In this document: one piece after another, positions 11,301 through 17,869 of the stretch
Position numbering within the stretch: position 1 is the stretch's first letter
Layout: each line of letters begins with the position of its first letter
Assembly (NCBI GenBank): GCA_019649035.1
Contig: BMAT01010988.1
Span: 38,797-61,190, forward strand
Direction: 5' to 3'
From: Elysia marginata
Lineage: Eukaryota; Mollusca; Gastropoda; Plakobranchidae
Length of the DNA stretch: 22,394 nucleotides
Translations under genes and position numbers: made by a program
The notes under the pieces: generated by a model
What the model saw: the letters and a program-made list of their open reading frames with translations, nothing else
Database searches by the model: none
What the model was told of the DNA's origin: nothing

Positions 11301-14300
11301 TATGTATATCTCTGTGTTCCTGCTTATTGACATAAAATTATCACACGCTGCCCACCTCTTTCTCTATCCTTTTAATATTTTTTATCTGCCTGCTGAGTCA
11401 TTTTTACATAGATTTGAACAACAAAAACAAAAAGATTATTGGAATAACTTGACCTTTAGTGATAGTTTGGATGAGATAAAAAGAATGTTTTGCAAAGAAG
11501 TGTCACTTTTTTGTGAGGGCTGGGAGAAAGTGACCTGCAGGGACGCATTTGGCACGTGCTGGCTGCGATATTTGCAGATAATTGCTTCGAGAATTGTGGT
11601 GACTAATGCTGATTAGCTGACATATCAAAGGTAACTTTTCCTCTAAGTTTTATGGTTCTGCGGTTTGTGCCCTTTTAAAGTAAAAGCAAGTATTAACCAC
11701 GATTCCTACTTCTATGACATCCATTTCCGCTAATCATAGTAGTAGTTATCATAGTAGTAGTGACAGTAACAGGTTTCAATACAACCACCTGCAAAAATAT
11801 TGTTTGTTATTTTCAAGGGCTTTAATAAAATAATATTAAAATCACAAAAAAAATATTTAATCATTCAATAACAGCTTTATCTTGTTTTCAAAGCTGCACG
11901 AAGAATCCTACCTTCGGACAACCCGCATATTTTGTCAATTCTTCACAGATATAGCCCTTTGTATCTGAACATCCTGAGGAACTCTCTACTTCTCCATCCT
12001 AAAAAAAAACAAAACGCACATGAACAGTATGAATTTTTTTAACTATGGCGATGTGCATATAGAGCGTGGAACTGGAAGCAATTGATATTTCTTAAAGAGA
12101 AATCTGAGTTTGCATTTTCTACTCGCGAAGCANNNNNNNNNNNNNNNNNNNNNNNNNNNNNNNNNNNNTATATAGACTTAAATAACTTGCAACGAATGAG
12201 GTAAAAAAACAATGAAACTAAGGATCTTTCAAGTTTTTTTTTGCATAAGAGAACAAAACGGCTGAGCACATTTTAGATTTTTTTCTACTATGAGATGAGT
12301 AACGATTCTCATATTGATTTCTAAAATGGCCGATCTCTCTTTGAGAAAAAAAAACTTCTACAATATTACCATCACGTGTGTAATATATCCTATAATTTGA
12401 ACAATAACTAACGTTAGTCTTTAAAAACAGTAATGTTTTCATGCTATATAGTGATCACAAAAATGGTATTCGAGCTAGCAATCCAATACGAACCTCTCTG
12501 AAACTTGAGCATTTCCCTTCGTTTCCAGTTATCCAGAGTGACTGGTTATCACCTAGAACAAGAGAAATCAATACCGTTTTAAACTGTTTACCATTTTCTC
12601 ATTTTTGTGTAATTAGAAAAGCCTACCGCTACTTCTTTTATTTTTTTTCTATGTTTTACGTTGTTAACTTTTTCTGTACCGTGGGTTTCGAACCTCACCT
12701 TTTCTAAAGAAAAAAGAACCATACATGATCGAAATTACGTTGACATTCGTTCCGGTTTAAAGCCTCTGTCTAAAACATTTGACAAGCAGATTTGTTAAAG
12801 ATAAGGAAATAATTCTAATATGAAAGCAGTTTTACGCAAAGAGCAGAAACTCTCTAATAAAACTCATCATTTCTTTTGTAAGGCCCACGAGGAACTGGGG
12901 TTTAAGAAACCCTGAGATCATCGTTAATGATGGACTGGGCTTGTAAAAATTTCAATCAAGCAATAAAAAAACTGGGGTTCAAAAACGAAGTAAAACGGCA
13001 CACTAATGTTGAGAGATAAACCTTCTATAGGCTACCAGATCCAAAATTATAATTGAAATTAAACGTGATAAGAAGTCCTGTCAAAAAGTTGACGAAAATC
13101 AAAAGATACCAATGGAAGCATGTCTACGTTTAAAAAATATTTAATTTCAAAGCTTATCAACATTAAAAACATCATCGAAACTATCAACAGCTCTATAGAT
13201 TTGATGCTTAAAAACAAATCCGCGGTTCAGTTCTTTAAACAGCAATTTCATGAACTCAAAATATGTTGAACAAAAGGTCTCACATTACCGTCAGACACAA
13301 TATTCGGGATCAAAATAATTGGGGGGGGGGGGCGGGGGGAGGTTGTTGTAAATTACACAAACTATGTCTACATGCACGTAAGATCATAGTGCCTTTAAAC
13401 TCTTCCGGATAATGGCAAGTTGGATAGTGCCGACAAATTAGATCATTATGGGCAGTAATGACAGTTAAAAAATACCATGCTTATGATCTATGAAACTTTA
13501 CGTGTGTGTAGTTAATAATGGTAGGCCGACTAAGAATTGCTTTTTATCAATATATATGCACTTTTGTAACTTTGTATGAACCGAATAAACTTGATTTGAA
13601 TTGTATTACGTTGATTGAACTGCTTTGCCTGTTTGGGATTCGTGACCTTGCTGCAATAGTCATATAATATTATTATAGTCACTGACTTTGCTGTAATAGC
13701 GATATAAAATTATTATAGTCACTGACTTTGCTGCAACAAGGATAATATTCACTGACTTTGCGGCGATAAGGATAACATTCACTGACTTTGCTACGACAGC
13801 GATGATATTCGCTGACTTGCTGCGATAGCGATGATATTCGCTGACTTTGCGGCGATAGCGATAACATTCACTGACTTTGCGTCGAAAGCGATAATATTCA
13901 CTGACTTTGCTGCGATGACGATAATATTCACTGACTTTGCTGCGATAGCGGTAGACTCTATTCACTGACCTTGCAGAGACAGGAAGTCCCTGGTGTGACC
14001 AGTGAAGGTCGCAAGGCGAGCCTGACTGCTCTCCAGTTGACATGCGCGCTGAGCATCGCGATGAGACAGCCTGGGACTTGTTCTGATCCGGTAACACTGG
14101 TCCTTGTGCTGAGTCCACTCGGGCCGACACGGCCTTCTCCTGGTACTGTCAGGCCGTAAGAAGGGAATGTTTTCATACCTCAGTGCCCCTGTAAAGGGAA
14201 AAATGTGCAAAACTGTAAAAATTCATTTGCAGTTTGACCAACAAGTGCCTTTTTTTTAGCTCGATGGGAATGTATCATTAACTCTTCTATAAGTTAAAAA

Positions 14301-15399
14301 GTTTACATTGAGCAAAAAAAACCCAGTACACATAAAGGCGAGACGCTCAAAGAGAGGATGTAAAGTTCGCTTTTCAAAAAATAATTGAAACGATGAGAAG
14401 TTCTGTGCCATTTGGTAAAGAGAACAACATAAAACTTGAGGAGAAAGATTCAAAGAATTTAGAATAAAAACCGATTGCTTATCTTTAAAGAGCCATTGAA
14501 CAAGAATTAGTGAAGTATATACGAGTAATATTTGGTGACAAAGGTATGATTGAATTCGTAGAGGTTATTGATATATACTAGAATAATAAAAATATATATC
14601 TATCCATATTTTCTGCTTTTCAAAAAGCAATGAAAGTCCACACATTCTTACTTGCAACCATAATGATGATTATTTAATAATCTAATGAAAAACAGTTGAA
14701 TTAGGCTGATGCAAAAAAAAAAAAAAATAAGAAAAAAGAACTGTATTATCATATCAATTTTATGCGTAGCGCAACAAACAACCCGAGGCTTGCAGACGAT
14801 ATGGCCAAGCTTTGGCTGACACCCACGAAACGGATTAAACTCTTGAAAAGGTTTGAGATTGGTTTTCACAGATAAAAACTTAAAACTCTGGAAATAGATA
14901 TATTTGTATTCGAAAGGGACTTAATTTTTTCTAGACACAAATAATGAGGAGGAAACTGAATGGACTCGCATCATTTCGAATTCACTATGATCATGATAGA
15001 TGCAGAATGAGAGTATCGACTGAAATGTAAAAAAAAAAAAGATGAGAATTGACAACAGTTATAATTAATTAAACTAGAGGGCAAAACTCAATTTAAGGAA
15101 ATAATTATATAGAACAATGCTAAAAACCATTGTATTTCCTATCACTACCAGTGCTCTGGTAGTGAAACATGGAAATTTATAAATGAAGATGACAGGGGAA
15201 TCAATGCTTCTGAATGAGCGAGTTACCGTAAGATGATTTTTGAATTTCCTGGATAACTAAATACAAACTGAGTAGTAATACCAAACATGCTGTAAACAAA
15301 ATAGAAATGAAAATTATTGGCAGAAACTTTACCTTCAGCGAATGTCACTAAAGTGAGGAACACAAGCAGGCTGAGAATCCAAATCTTGGCAGTAATCAT
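2254..15399 (-). CDS. Secreted multi-CTLD (C-type lectin-like) protein, reconstructed spliced gene, 12 exons
   Basis: This is a spliced minus-strand gene. The exons, in transcript order, are 15333-15399, 13970-14188, 12494-12552, 11912-11998, 11105-11226, 9212-9360, 7311-7696, 4584-4708, 3590-3633, 3069-3166, about 2661-2717 and 2254-2329. Exons 1-10 join without a phase conflict and give 452 codons. The order is signal peptide (1-22), CTLD1 (about 43-134), CTLD2 (142-265), coiled-coil-like linker (about 269-349) and CTLD3 (350 to the end). CTLD hallmarks are visible in each domain: paired N-terminal cysteines, an aromatic/Ala/Cys helix motif, W-I-G or W-I-T-G, and C-terminal I-C-E, F-L-C or V-C-E. 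CTLD proteins bind sugars or proteins outside the cell. Only CTLD3 keeps an E-P-N tripeptide, which in this family goes with mannose-type Ca2+-dependent binding. The exon 11 donor and the 3' end are not resolved. Two adjacent lectin genes are a less likely reading, because the phases are continuous across the whole span. Confidence 0.8.
2330..2660 (-). other. Intron 11 (left of exon 11)
   Basis: The acceptor side (TTCTCATTAG|) is good. The donor is not identified. There is no repeat of note. Confidence 0.45.
2661..2717 (-). CDS. Lectin exon 11 (donor unresolved): D-N-C segment of CTLD3
   Basis: The acceptor is TTTGTATCAG| in phase 0, matching exon 10. It encodes S-R-D-N-C457-G-A-V-V-E-M-C-S and then A-D-T-N-M-F, which resembles the E-N-C strand of a CTLD. 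The frame stays open past 2661 to a stop near 2558. I cannot find a good GT donor in phase 0 that would join it to exon 12, so the right-hand end given here is only the last residue that fits the family pattern. A non-canonical donor, an extra tiny exon or a sequence error would each explain this. Confidence 0.5.
2718..3068 (-). other. Intron 10
   Basis: 351 nt, donor CAT|GTATGT, acceptor GTATCAG|. AT-rich, no internal element seen. Confidence 0.65.
3069..3166 (-). CDS. Lectin exon 10: Ca2+/sugar-binding loop of CTLD3
   Basis: The acceptor is CTTTTTGAAAG| and the donor is CCAT|GTATGT, with phase 1 in and phase 0 out. It encodes F-E-W423-S-D-G, Y-M-N-W434-D and N-E-P-N-N (E438-P439-N440). W-S-D-G and E-P-N are the hallmark long-loop motifs of C-type lectins. 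E-P-N is the tripeptide associated with mannose/GlcNAc-type ligands in vertebrate members of the family. The tail (L-P-F-F-K-S-C450) is longer than usual before the next conserved cysteine and is oddly hydrophobic. Confidence 0.84.
3167..3589 (-). other. Intron 9
   Basis: 423 nt, donor ATG|GTTAGT, acceptor TTGAAAG|. It contains a G-rich patch at 3469-3481 (GGGGGGAAGGGG) and is otherwise AT-rich. Confidence 0.7.
3590..3633 (-). CDS. Lectin exon 9: W-I-G-L core of CTLD3 (44-nt exon)
   Basis: The acceptor is GTCATTTTCAG| and the donor is AATG|GTTAGT, with phase 2 in and phase 1 out, joining exons 8 and 10 in frame. The codons read P-R-D-A-Y-W411-I-G-L-A-H-D-K-N, the central CTLD strand. It is the shortest exon in the gene. 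Confidence 0.82.
3634..4583 (-). other. Intron 8
   Basis: 950 nt, donor AG|GTACAT, acceptor TTTTCAG|. It contains the duplicated segment 4348-4466 and a more GC-rich, pyrimidine-rich block at 3800-4200 that looks repeat-derived, but I cannot name it. Overlapping plus frames at 3982-4198 are in that block. Confidence 0.7.
4348..4466. repeat. Diverged duplicate segment, copy 1 (intron 8)
   Basis: It shares with 7007-7170 the blocks GGGCTGACCTA, then CTTCTTGCC, ATTGCGnACnCCTTGnATnGCACA and TGCAAC, in the same order and orientation. Spacing differs by indels. It sits on the transcript-downstream side of exon 8. Confidence 0.55.
4584..4708 (-). CDS. Lectin exon 8: N-terminal part of CTLD3
   Basis: The acceptor is AAATCTTCAG| and the donor is GATAG|GTACAT, with phase 0 in and phase 2 out. 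The codons give A-F-L-S-C378-K-A-K-G-G-N-L-P-S-F-H-S and F-Q-S-E-F-V, which is the CTLD alpha1-alpha2 region, with C378 as the first core cysteine. It follows exon 7 (K-Y-C-Y-K) naturally. The plus-strand frame starting at 4565 across the same bases is a shadow. Confidence 0.86.
4819..4905. ncRNA. 87-nt hairpin with 32-bp arms, candidate miRNA precursor or foldback remnant
   Basis: Arms 4819-4850 and 4874-4905 are inverted copies with 28 of 32 Watson-Crick pairs. On the plus strand one of the four others is a G-U pair. The loop is 23 nt (4851-4873). It lies in intron 7, about 110 nt upstream of the exon 8 acceptor. Size, loop and scattered single mismatches resemble a metazoan pre-miRNA, but I recognise no known mature miRNA in it, and a small foldback transposon would look similar. 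The strand is undetermined. Confidence 0.4.
5291..5363. repeat. Tandem repeat, about 28-31 bp x 2.4
   Basis: GTTCAAT, a short variable part, ACCTCACATAAGAT and AATAA repeat twice, followed by a third partial GTTCAATTATGACC. AT-rich, in intron 7. Confidence 0.85.
5437..5691 (+). pseudogene. Open frame of 84 codons without a start, intron 7, unknown
   Basis: The plus-strand frame is open from just after TAG (5434-5436) to TAA (5689-5691). Its only early ATG is at 5539, leaving 50 residues. The composition (R-T-P-Y-Y-G-R-A-K-G-L-P-Y then T-E-A-Y-A-I-R-Q-L) is less biased than random AT-rich frames here. I recognise no domain. It could be a fragment of an old transposon or pseudogene, or chance. 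Confidence 0.2.
6924..6988. repeat. Tandem repeat, 23 bp x 2.8
   Basis: The unit ACTATGTGACAGTACGGGTTTTT occurs twice in full and a third time up to the GGG, with no mismatch visible. Complete identity suggests a recent expansion. It is in intron 7. Confidence 0.95.
7007..7170. repeat. Diverged duplicate segment, copy 2 (intron 7)
   Basis: Partner of 4348-4466. It is about 45 bp longer through insertions and lies on the transcript-downstream side of exon 7, next to the 23-bp triple repeat. It could be an old intronic repeat family or the trace of a segmental duplication within the gene. Confidence 0.55.
7311..7696 (-). CDS. Lectin exon 7: end of CTLD2, coiled-coil-like linker, start of CTLD3
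   Basis: The acceptor is CTGTTCTACAG| and the donor is AAG|GTATGG, with phase 1 in and phase 0 out, 128 complete codons. Residues 236-265 (G-R-E-N-R-S-Y-V-S-M-S to L-P-F-L-C265) finish CTLD2. The cysteines normally found in the E-N-C and W-x4-C positions are both missing. Residues about 269-349 are rich in Ala, Val, Glu, Lys and Asp with hydrophobics at a roughly heptad spacing and no Pro except one D-A-P, which suggests a helical or coiled-coil spacer able to oligomerise the protein. The exon closes with C350-D-K-F-W-I-P-F-G-K-Y-C361-Y-K, the paired cysteines that open CTLD3. Local GC is clearly higher than in the surrounding introns. Confidence 0.88.
8388..8408. repeat. (AT)n microsatellite
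   Basis: About ten AT dinucleotides in intron 6. Confidence 0.95.
8504..8712. repeat. CT-rich polypyrimidine tract
   Basis: About 200 bp of mostly C and T on the plus strand, with repeated CTCTCT and TTTCTC. In the minus-strand transcript it is purine-rich (GA), in intron 6. Open frames through it are low complexity. Confidence 0.85.
9212..9360 (-). CDS. Lectin exon 6: central part of CTLD2
   Basis: The acceptor is TCGTTTTCAG| and the donor is ATGG|GTGGGT, with phase 2 in and phase 1 out. With exon 5 it reads S-I-H-S-E-E-Q-Y-D-F-L-S, which is a near-consensus CTLD alpha2 and supports the join. Next come F-W204-I-G-L-H-K-E, Y-R-W218-V-N-G and L-P-W229-A-P-N. The A-P-N tripeptide sits where Ca2+-dependent lectins have E-P-N or Q-P-D, so the first Ca2+/sugar ligand is lost. 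Confidence 0.88.
9361..11104 (-). other. Intron 5
   Basis: 1744 nt, donor GA|GTAGGT, acceptor TTTTCAG|. It carries the SINE at 10627-10845 and a GA-rich patch at 9535-9565. Otherwise AT-rich. Confidence 0.75.
10627..10845 (+). mobile_element. tRNA-derived SINE in intron 5
   Basis: A-box-like GTGGCTCAGTCGGCAGG and B-box-like GGGTTCGGTTCCTGG lie about 35 bp apart (10634-10694), as in tRNA. A body follows with a CCCACCCAGCAC motif and GGCTGGAAAGGTGGTGGGG, then an AT-rich end. The boundaries are approximate. The tRNA part is not a functional tRNA, because the arms do not close. Confidence 0.6.
11105..11226 (-). CDS. Lectin exon 5: N-terminal part of CTLD2
   Basis: The acceptor is TGTCGCAG| and the donor is GCGA|GTAGGT, with phase 0 in and phase 2 out. 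The 40 codons encode G-F-G-N-L-C153-F, then T-W163-R-L-A-R-L-F-C170-K, G-D-L-A-S-I-H-S. These are close to the CTLD consensus (W-x2-A-x3-C, and L-A-S-I-H-S before E-E). C142 from exon 4 pairs by family precedent with C153. Overlapping plus-strand open frames here are shadows. Confidence 0.88.
11227..11911 (-). other. Intron 4
   Basis: 685 nt, donor AAG|GTAGGA, acceptor GTCGCAG|. A plus frame of 104 codons at 11302-11616 lies inside. It has no domain I recognise and I treat it as chance. A small direct repeat (ATCATAGTAGTAG twice) is at 11735-11763. Confidence 0.7.
11912..11998 (-). CDS. Lectin exon 4: C-terminus of CTLD1 and first cysteine of CTLD2
   Basis: The acceptor is a T-run ending TTTTAG| and the donor is AAG|GTAGGA, phase 0 at both ends. 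The 29 codons include G-C125-S-D-T-K-G-Y-I-C133-E-E, the classic end of a CTLD, and finish with Y-A-G-C142-P-K, the C-P start of the next domain. The exon therefore bridges CTLD1 and CTLD2 with a linker of fewer than ten residues. The Trp-Asn-Asp motif usually found before the penultimate cysteine is absent. Confidence 0.85.
12133..12168. other. Assembly gap (36 N) inside intron 3
   Basis: A run of 36 undetermined bases lies between exons 3 and 4. Both flanking exons meet in phase 0, so a hidden phase 0-0 exon in the missing sequence would leave no trace in the frame. Confidence 0.98.
12494..12552 (-). CDS. Lectin exon 3: W-I-T-G core of CTLD1
   Basis: The acceptor is a pyrimidine-rich stretch ending TTCTAG|, and the donor is GAG|GTTCGT. 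Phase 1 in and phase 0 out match exon 2 and exon 4. The 19 complete codons encode D-N-Q-S-L-W-I-T-G-N-E-G-K-C and then S-S-F-R-E. W102-I-T-G is the CTLD W-I-G-L element, and C110 sits where the third core cysteine belongs. Only six residues separate the G of W-I-T-G and this cysteine region, so the long Ca2+-binding loop is absent unless another phase 0-0 exon lies in the next intron. Confidence 0.72.
13321..13342 (+). repeat. Poly-G tract with quadruplex potential in intron 2
   Basis: Twelve G, one C, six G, A, GG on the plus strand, so C-rich in the lectin pre-mRNA. Such runs are also prone to sequencing length error. Confidence 0.8.
13646..13969 (-). repeat. 30-bp minisatellite built on the exon 2 splice donor
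   Basis: About ten tandem units run from the exon 2 donor into intron 2. Most are 29-30 bp, with two roughly 40-bp variants at the distal end and one 34-bp unit nearest the exon. In minus orientation each unit carries AAA|GTCAGTGA or a one-base variant, and the real donor reads AAG|GTCAGTGA. Because 30 is a multiple of three, one frame stays open and would read a 10-residue repeat like K-V-S-E-Y-Y-R-Y-R-S, but that is not the CTLD frame, which meets TGA right after the donor. Confidence 0.9.
13970..14188 (-). CDS. Lectin exon 2: N-terminal half of CTLD1
   Basis: The acceptor is TTTACAG| and the donor is CAAG|GTCAGT, with phase 1 in and phase 1 out. It encodes residues 23-95. After a linker with a basic R-R-R-P run come C43-x2-E-W, then D-Q-C54-Y (the extra N-terminal disulfide of long-form CTLDs), D-A-x3-A-C72 (first core cysteine) and A-R-L-A-T-F followed by D-F-L. 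These are the usual beta1-alpha1-alpha2 landmarks of a CTLD. The usual Trp of alpha1 (WxxA) is Ser/His-like here. The donor is the first copy of a minisatellite unit that fills the start of the next intron. Confidence 0.85.
14189..15332 (-). other. Intron 1
   Basis: 1144 nt, donor G|GTAAAG, acceptor CCTTTACAG|. AT-rich with poly-A/T runs. No element recognised. Confidence 0.75.
15333..15399 (-). CDS. Lectin exon 1: start codon and signal peptide
   Basis: The ATG is at 15399-15397. The encoded 22 residues have a short basic N-region (MITAK), a hydrophobic core rich in Leu, Val, Ile and Phe, and a small-residue end (TFAEG), which is a textbook secretion signal. The exon ends at G|GTAAAG in phase 1 and joins exactly to the phase-1 acceptor of exon 2, so the first mature residues are about E-G-A-L-R. 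The sequence before the ATG (ACCACA) is a reasonable initiation context. No other start codon is needed. Confidence 0.8.
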
Positions 15400-15422
15400 T
15401 GTGGTGTAAAGCTAATAGGTAT

Positions 15423-15464
15423 CTGGAGTGACAGACGAAAAGAAGTCGAAAAGAGGTTATAATA
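15423..15464 (-). promoter_or_regulatory. Possible TATA-type core promoter of the lectin gene
   Basis: On the minus strand TATTATAA lies at 15464-15457, about 60 nt before the start codon. An initiator-like pyrimidine-rich site containing TCACTCC lies roughly 30 nt downstream. The spacing fits a TATA promoter with a short 5' leader. AT-rich background makes TATA matches common, so this is tentative. Confidence 0.25.
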
Positions 15465-15469
15465 CAGCA

Positions 15470-16800
15470 ATGCACGATGAAATCAAAGATGATAAATAGG
15501 TATGACTGATATTTATCCGAAGAGGATTAGTTCGATTATTCTTAGAACATCTTATTCTAAGTTAGCTGAAAAACAGAAGCAGTAATCGATGAATCGAAGC
15601 TTCATTTACCATTGAAGTGAAAACTGTGTAGTATAATTTTACACAGGAGAACACACACAACAGAAACTAACTCTAGAGATTTGTGGATAGTTACAAGAAC
15701 AATTGTAATATGAGGCTTGAAAAGTACAAATTGAAAGTGTAAGCTATACACCTAACGCCGTTGGTATTTTCATCATCTCACGATGGTTTGGTTTTGTTTC
15801 AAATTTATATTACAAAAAGATGTAAAAGAGCCAATGCCGCCTCCTCATTCAAAAATATAATTAGGGCCGTAGTGCAAGAAACAGGAAAAAATTATTCAAG
15901 GTTATATTTTAAGGTGCAATGCCTTTTTTTCGCCGGAAAGGGGGGACAATAGTCTCAAACGTTGACAAAGTTAATTTAGCTGTTGTTTTTTTTTAAACGT
16001 ACAAAATATAGGAAAACAAAACAAAGAAACGAATTAAAAGAATATAAGGAAAAAAAGAAAAGTGAAAAAGAAGAGGAAAAAAAAGAAAGAGACAGAAATG
16101 GGTTGAAGGAGAAAAGAGTCATGAAAGACAACGCGGCACAAAGAGTATCAAAGATAAACAAACAAGATTAGTATTTTTATTATTAACCTGTAATAACAGT
16201 ACATAGGTCATTACAAAAAAAAACGAGGAGGGGAGGGGTGCCATCACCCGCATATTTAGGAGCTCTTATCATCAGCAAAGAACACCTGATGATAATTATT
16301 GTTCCTGTTTTTGTTTATATGTACATGTATTTTCAAGCCTGTGTTTATAAAGGCCAAGTATCAAGGTCAACCTTTATACCAATCTCTTGTTGAAGAGTGA
16401 TTATCTGTATTGCATGACCACTATAAATTGAACCCCCAAACTAAAGCATCGGGTCGAACACTAGATAAGACATGCACAGGGGAAAGAGATTATCTTTTGT
16501 TGTTGAGGTACAGTACCCTAGGATAGATCACTATCAGCTTATCAACTACACTACAAAACAAGACCTTGAGGCGACTAAGGGAAATCAGGCCCTCGTCACG
16601 TAAACAAGTTTTGATTTCATTTCTTTTAGAAAGAAAATTATGGATTATGATGTATATTTAGTTATAATTACGTGACCTGGGTATTTCGAGCACAAGTCAG
16701 TATTATTGCTCCAAGCACTTTACACGGCCTCCTCTACGAGCCATTACAGACTTTAAGCAGCAATGCGTGAGCATGACGGGAACGTCTCTGGGTCTATTTT
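15470..16800. other. Upstream flank of the lectin gene, no gene seen
   Basis: AT-rich. 16000-16160 is an A/G-rich low-complexity stretch whose Lys/Glu-rich and Phe/Ser-rich frames are artefacts. Any distal regulatory sites for the lectin gene would be here, but none stands out. Confidence 0.5.
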
Positions 16801-16819
16801 TAGAAACTGGATTCATTAT

Positions 16820-17145
16820 TTTTGGAGTTAACTCGACCTACTTTTCGATTTTCACGTACGCGTAGTGAGACACGGTGCGTGTGCTTAAGGTCTCTATTAC
16901 CAACCAAATTACCCTCTTTACGTACAGAGGAGCAGCAATTAAGAGCGCATCACACAAGCATACTGACAAGATGTTTCATTGCCCACAGCCTAGTAATCAT
17001 TCAAGGCTTGAGAGCGGGGAAGAAGCAACGAAATATGTGTGAATCTCTTGTCTCAAGAACTTAACGTTGACTTACAGAACCAGGGACTCGAACCCCGGAA
17101 CCGTTGGCCCGACAGCCGAGTGTCTACCGCTAAGCCACATATATC
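16820..17145 (-). mobile_element. tRNA-derived SINE upstream of the lectin gene
   Basis: On the minus strand (17141-17072) GTGGCTTAGCGGTAGACACTC is a good A-box and GGGTTCGAGTCCCTGG a good B-box. The following body includes AACGTTAAGTTC and GGGCAATGAAACATCTTGTC, which resembles GGCAGTGAAAGATCTGTCAC in the neighbouring element at 17.7 kb. The 3' limit is a guess. Confidence 0.5.
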
Positions 17146-17689
17146 GAACTATTAAAATTCTCTGATAGTGAATTGCGCACGATTTAAGAGGTTTCATAAG
17201 TCGTAAATAAATAGTTTAGTTTATAATCTGAGATATTTCTGTGTCAAACAATAAAAAAGATTGAAGAATAAGACATTACGGTATTTATAAAGTTTTTGTT
17301 TTTCAGTGTCTTCCATAACAAACTATTAAGAGCGGATAGTGCCTGAACTGTCCTGGTTCTCCAACATTATTTGTTTTTACTCTGAGGCGCAACATGTCTG
17401 GATGTTGAAACTTTAAAAGTACACTTAGTTCAGTAACTTGTTTAAAGGACATCAGACGGGAAATAACCAAAATAAATCACGAGCAAGTTAAAAGATTGAC
17501 TTACTGAGGTATTAACATTATCTTGAGGTGCACTTACATGACATTAAAGGTTTTTTTTTAAGTTAAAAAGCGTGATTTTATGTAACGCCTAATCCACGAA
17601 TGATCTAAGCGCTTAACATGGGTTCCCGACGTGTCATTATCAATCAAATTACTTTCTGAACTCACAAGAGATCAGAAGTCAAGGCAAAC

Positions 17690-17850
17690 CACTCTGGCAC
17701 AGTGACAGATCTTTCACTGCCTGTAGCCAGGTACTCATCTGAAGCGTGTGTGCGAAGAAAAAATTATGTAAAAACCGCCTTTCCCAATGACTAAGCGCCA
17801 ATCTGCCGAACCTGAGGCGCGAACCCGGACCTATCGGTCCAAAAGCTAAA
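17690..17850 (-). mobile_element. Degenerate tRNA-derived SINE
   Basis: The minus strand has a B-box-like GGTCCGGGTTCGCGCC (about 17832-17817) and a body with GAGTACCTGG and GGCAGTGAAAGATCTG, shared in part with the element at 16.8-17.1 kb. The A-box is not recognisable. This is probably an old, 5'-eroded copy. Confidence 0.4.
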
Positions 17851-17869
17851 ATTATGCACTCGAGCACGA

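Larger units (their letters stand above)
12553..13969 (-). other. Intron 2
   Basis: 1417 nt, donor AAG|GTCAGT, acceptor TTGTTCTAG|. It starts with the donor-derived minisatellite and contains the poly-G tract at 13321. A short palindrome (GGGTTTAAGAAACCC) is at 12898-12912. Confidence 0.7.

Noticed and set aside
9212-11998. Exon order scrambling (C-terminal CTLD exon upstream of a central CTLD exon), a possible misassembly
   Set aside because: Once exons 3, 5 and 8 were found, the order became colinear as three successive CTLDs, so no rearrangement is needed.
13660-14130. A 156-codon minus-strand ORF with a 10-residue repeat, a possible repeat protein
   Set aside because: It is in a different frame from the CTLD1 exon it overlaps, and is explained by a 30-bp minisatellite with a unit length divisible by three.
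17072-17141. A possible functional tRNA gene
   Set aside because: A- and B-boxes are present but the acceptor and anticodon arms do not pair properly, and a SINE-like body follows.
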